64,000 nucleotides of DNA from positions 36,402,275-36,466,274 of the forward strand of contig NC_057764.1 in the NCBI RefSeq assembly GCF_010389155.1. Reading direction: 5' to 3'. The stretch is from Erigeron canadensis (Eukaryota; Streptophyta; Magnoliopsida; Asterales; Asteraceae). Both the position numbers and the translations under genes were made by a program. Positions 61,159 through 64,000 of this stretch are shown here, in pieces. The stretch's first letter is position 1. Every line of letters begins with the position of its first letter. The notes under the pieces were generated by a model. The model was not told the origin of the DNA and searched no databases. It saw only the letters and a list, made by a program, of their open reading frames with translations.

Positions 61159-63702
61159 TTATGTTGGTGGGAAAAACCTGTTTAGATTGAACGGCAATGT
61201 GTAGAATTCTTCATTCCTGTTGTCCCCTCTAAACGTTCTGAACTTTACCCACCACGGCATTCCTCTATCTTTCTTTGAATTCACAACATCTAATGTGTTG
61301 TCAAGGAACACTGCCACGATTAGTCCAACTGTCGGTGGTGACGAGAATATGGCATTCAAGAATGCATTAAACTGCAAGAACATAGATAAGACGGACTTTA
61401 TTTTACCAAAAAATGAGAAAATATGCATGTAGGTACAACAGCCAAAGGTTATACTTACCCAACCAGCATTGGTTCGAACAAGGCCATGACGTACAGTCGC
61501 ATACTCATCAAAATACTGAGGAATAGAAATTCCAAGAAAAAGGGAAAGCCCAATTATGATGAGGTTTCTCATAGAATTCATGTTGGTGAACTGAAGAAAC
61601 GATAATCCAACAGCACCTACAATCATCCATTATCATACATACACAAAATCTTTAGAAACAAAAATAAATATAAAGCTGACTCTATAAAGCATTTGGGAAA
61701 AAAGAGCAAAGTTTGCTTATTTTTAGTCACATACCTACTAGGCCAAAAAGAATACAATACAGTGCTGCATATATGGGAAAAGGTATAGATGCAAACACTG
61801 CTCCAAATTTTCCTGCAATAGAAAGCAATATATAAGATAAACATTGAAACCATTCGTTAATAAGGCTTATTTTGGATCTATCATATGCAAATCTTATATG
61901 TCTGTGATTCCTTTATTTATGCAAAACAGCAAAAGGAAGTATATCATGACAACTCATTAGTAATAAGAAACCGATAAGAGTATATTGTCATAGAGTGAAA
62001 CCTCTATAAATCAATAATGTTTGGACCAACACATTTTATCAATTTAGCGAGATATTATTATATCGATAAATTAATAATTTATTAATTTTGGAGAAGACAT
62101 TCGAAAGTATGAGACCTTGATTACGGGTATACATTATCAACACAAAATAGATATGAATCACTTGCTAGATTATGTTAGTGAAAATAATAAATGTTATGAG
62201 ATTCAAAACATTGAAGAAATTGTGAAGGATACCATTCAAAATCCGATTGATAACGAAGTTAATGATGATTTAAGGATAGAACTCTTCACAACTTATTGTT
62301 ACAATACGAGTAAACAATACTCAAACTCTTACACAGAATTCTTGAGTTTTTTTTAGATAAGATAGGGAAAATAAATGATAAGAGTCCAATGATGAGATAA
62401 AAAATTTTACAAAAACAAGTGACTATACATCATTTTTTACTAAAAGTTGGAATATATTAATAATTATTAATTTATAGTTTCATTGGGACCAATATAAATA
62501 CATTGTGATTTAAAAAAGTTATGATCTTATTATTTTATTGATTGGGATCCAATTTTGTACTGGTCCCAAGTTGGGACTGGACAAATTATTAATTTTATCG
62601 AGGTTATAAATTTATCGAGTATCAATTTATAGAGGTTCTACTGTATAAGCGTTAAAAAACTAACCTAAAATGGAAAAGAAAACCATGAAAGCGGCTGAAA
62701 GCTGAACAACTCTTCGACTCCCAACTCGTGTTAGTCCGAGAAGACCCACATTTTCCCTGAGATAACTTGGGTTAGTTGAAAAAGAGCATGTATTTACCAA
62801 CACAAAGAAAACTGAAGTTTTGAGCTTAGGTCCTTACACTGACACTGTTGATCCAGTTCCAGTTCCATAAAGTCCATCCAGAAGTACCCCTATTCCCTAA
62901 AAGAACTTACAAGCATATGTTGTGACTTTCCACGGTAAATTAGACTTCTTACTGTAACATATAAGTAGAAGATTCGATTACAAACTTACCTGCCAGCCAA
63001 TACCTCTGCTAAGCACATAAGCAGGTGGAGGGGTTGCAATTGCGAGCCGGGATGCAGCCATATATGCACCAGTTGACTGCCAATAAGGAAATTTTATTAA
63101 CATAGAAAATGAAGTTTCTGTATATTTCAAAAATATTAGCTCTATGAATTAACGGTGCACTCATAGGGCATACCTCAGCCATTGACACAAGAACTGATGA
63201 CATCATAGCGAATGAATGGCCAGCTGAAAAAGTAGGTGGGCCCCACTGTAAAGGGTAAGGAAACTTGAACCTAAAAATCCACCCATGCAGACGAAATTTT
63301 AGGACTAAATGTGAAAACACTTAAAGGAACTTTCTCATAAACTTCTTTTACCATGGGGCAGTAGATATGAGATTTGCTCTGTCTGTACGGCAGCTATTTT
63401 GAGTTGCAATGGGTTTATTCCGATATGCTCCGCTGGCAGTTAATATGATTGAATAGATCCAGATAATCGAGATGCATATCAATAAAGGAAACCGCTCAAA
63501 AATGGGAACATCTTTTAGTAGTCTTGTTTGCTTTAGATACTACAATATGAGAAGCTTGTTACACTTTGAATGTAGTAACATACTTCAGAGAAAAAGACTG
63601 GGCATTTGACAAAATAACTTATCCGGGAAAACAAAAATTTACCTGTGAAACTCCAATAACTAAAAGTAGCATAGGTAAACCGATTTCTACACAATTTCCT
63701 AG
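61159..63702 (-). CDS. nucleobase-ascorbate transporter (NAT), 3' part
   Basis: Nine exons visible: 63702-63643, 63539-63352, 63270-63174, 63076-62990, 62896-62838, 62756-62665, 61812-61735, 61616-61459 and 61371-61159. All phases fit, giving 343 residues plus stop; the N-terminal exons lie beyond the window. The NAT signature is intact: ENVGLLGLTR matches [QEP]-N-x-G-x4-T-[RKG]. Also typical are QWGPPTFSAGHSFAMM, STGAYMAASRLAIATPPPAY and GLYGTGTGSTVSV. Several hydrophobic helices follow. The C-terminus has KKDRGMPWW and ends EEFYTLPFNLNRFFPPT, as in plant NATs. These are plasma-membrane permeases for xanthine, uric acid, uracil or related bases; the substrate here cannot be told. Intron 6 of the visible set (62664-61813) contains a pogo-like transposon. 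Confidence 0.95.
61993..62643. mobile_element. pogo/Tc1-mariner-like element in a transporter intron
   Basis: A 651-bp segment with imperfect inverted ends: GAGTGAAACCTCTATAAATC at the left, and CAGTAGAACCTCTATAAATT as reverse complement of the right end. TA flanks both sides (61991-61992, 62644-62645). The CTCTATAAATTAATA-type terminus is familiar from plant pogo-like families. A 79-codon frame inside (62117-62356) is acidic (QNIEEIVKDTIQN) and may be a remnant of the transposase C-terminus, but that is inference. Confidence 0.7.
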
Positions 63703-64000
63703 CTGTAAAGGGAAACACCGAACAAAAAGATGTAATTAAATCAAAAGATAAACATGAAGAGTAATAATCATAGCATTAACAACGTGTTAATATCAAACGG
63801 GCTACTTTCCAAGTTAACATGTGTATGAATTTTGAATCTTTTGGATTAAGAAATATGCATTTACAGAAATTCAATCCCACTTCCATTCATGTTACATAGA
63901 TCGCAATGATATCTCTATATTGCAAACTATTAAAGCTACAAGATACCTATTGAACGGACAATATATTTGCATATATTGGTTCCACTGCTTTTGATAAACA
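63703..64000 (-). other. intron of the transporter gene running off the window
   Basis: No coding sequence matching the expected preceding NAT exon was found here, so the intron upstream of 63702 extends past the window edge. Confidence 0.6.

Overview
The window is AT-rich nuclear DNA of a flowering plant, probably a eudicot. The evidence is GT-AG introns, Pol III SINE and tRNA promoters, a Copia retrotransposon with an initiator-Met primer site, and plant-specific gene families: augmin subunit 2, a GH17-CBM43 glucanase, a nucleobase-ascorbate transporter and a plant clathrin adaptor. Species or family cannot be fixed from the sequence alone.

Genes, left to right: an intronless RING-finger protein (1803-2402, -); an intronless ARM-repeat protein (5548-7236, +); 60S ribosomal protein L7/uL30 in six coding exons behind a leader intron (21781-23628, +); a large ANTH-domain clathrin adaptor (25819-23927, -), tail-to-tail with L7; a secreted beta-1,3-glucanase in three exons (31153-29508, -); a nine-exon, 669-residue multi-pass membrane protein of unknown function (40474-34765, -); augmin subunit 2 in six exons (48039-44512, -); a tRNA-Leu(CAA) head-to-head with it (48237-48320, +); and the last nine exons of a nucleobase-ascorbate transporter (63702-61159, -), whose 5' part lies outside. 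Exon borders were set by hand from splice sites, phase and protein continuity. The genes are unrelated housekeeping or cell-biology genes, with no operon-like or pathway clustering.

The space between and inside genes is dominated by small mobile elements, many with visible target-site duplications. I recognise a complete Copia LTR retrotransposon (54232-60365) with six in-frame stops and a frameshift, a SINE with an 18-bp duplication, one or two LINE 3' relics, two short complete Helitrons plus a Helitron 3' end, and non-autonomous DNA transposons resembling PIF/Harbinger (3-bp duplications), hAT (8-bp), Mutator (9-bp) and pogo/Tc1-mariner (TA). Several sit inside introns of the membrane-protein, augmin and transporter genes.

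I found no convincing new defence, metabolic or RNA system. The items most worth a second look are the uncharacterised 669-residue membrane protein, the weak splice donors in two genes, the shared tRNA-Leu/augmin 5' region, the young but stop-riddled Copia element, the pogo-like element in a transporter intron, and a nearly perfect triplication of a 114-bp unit.
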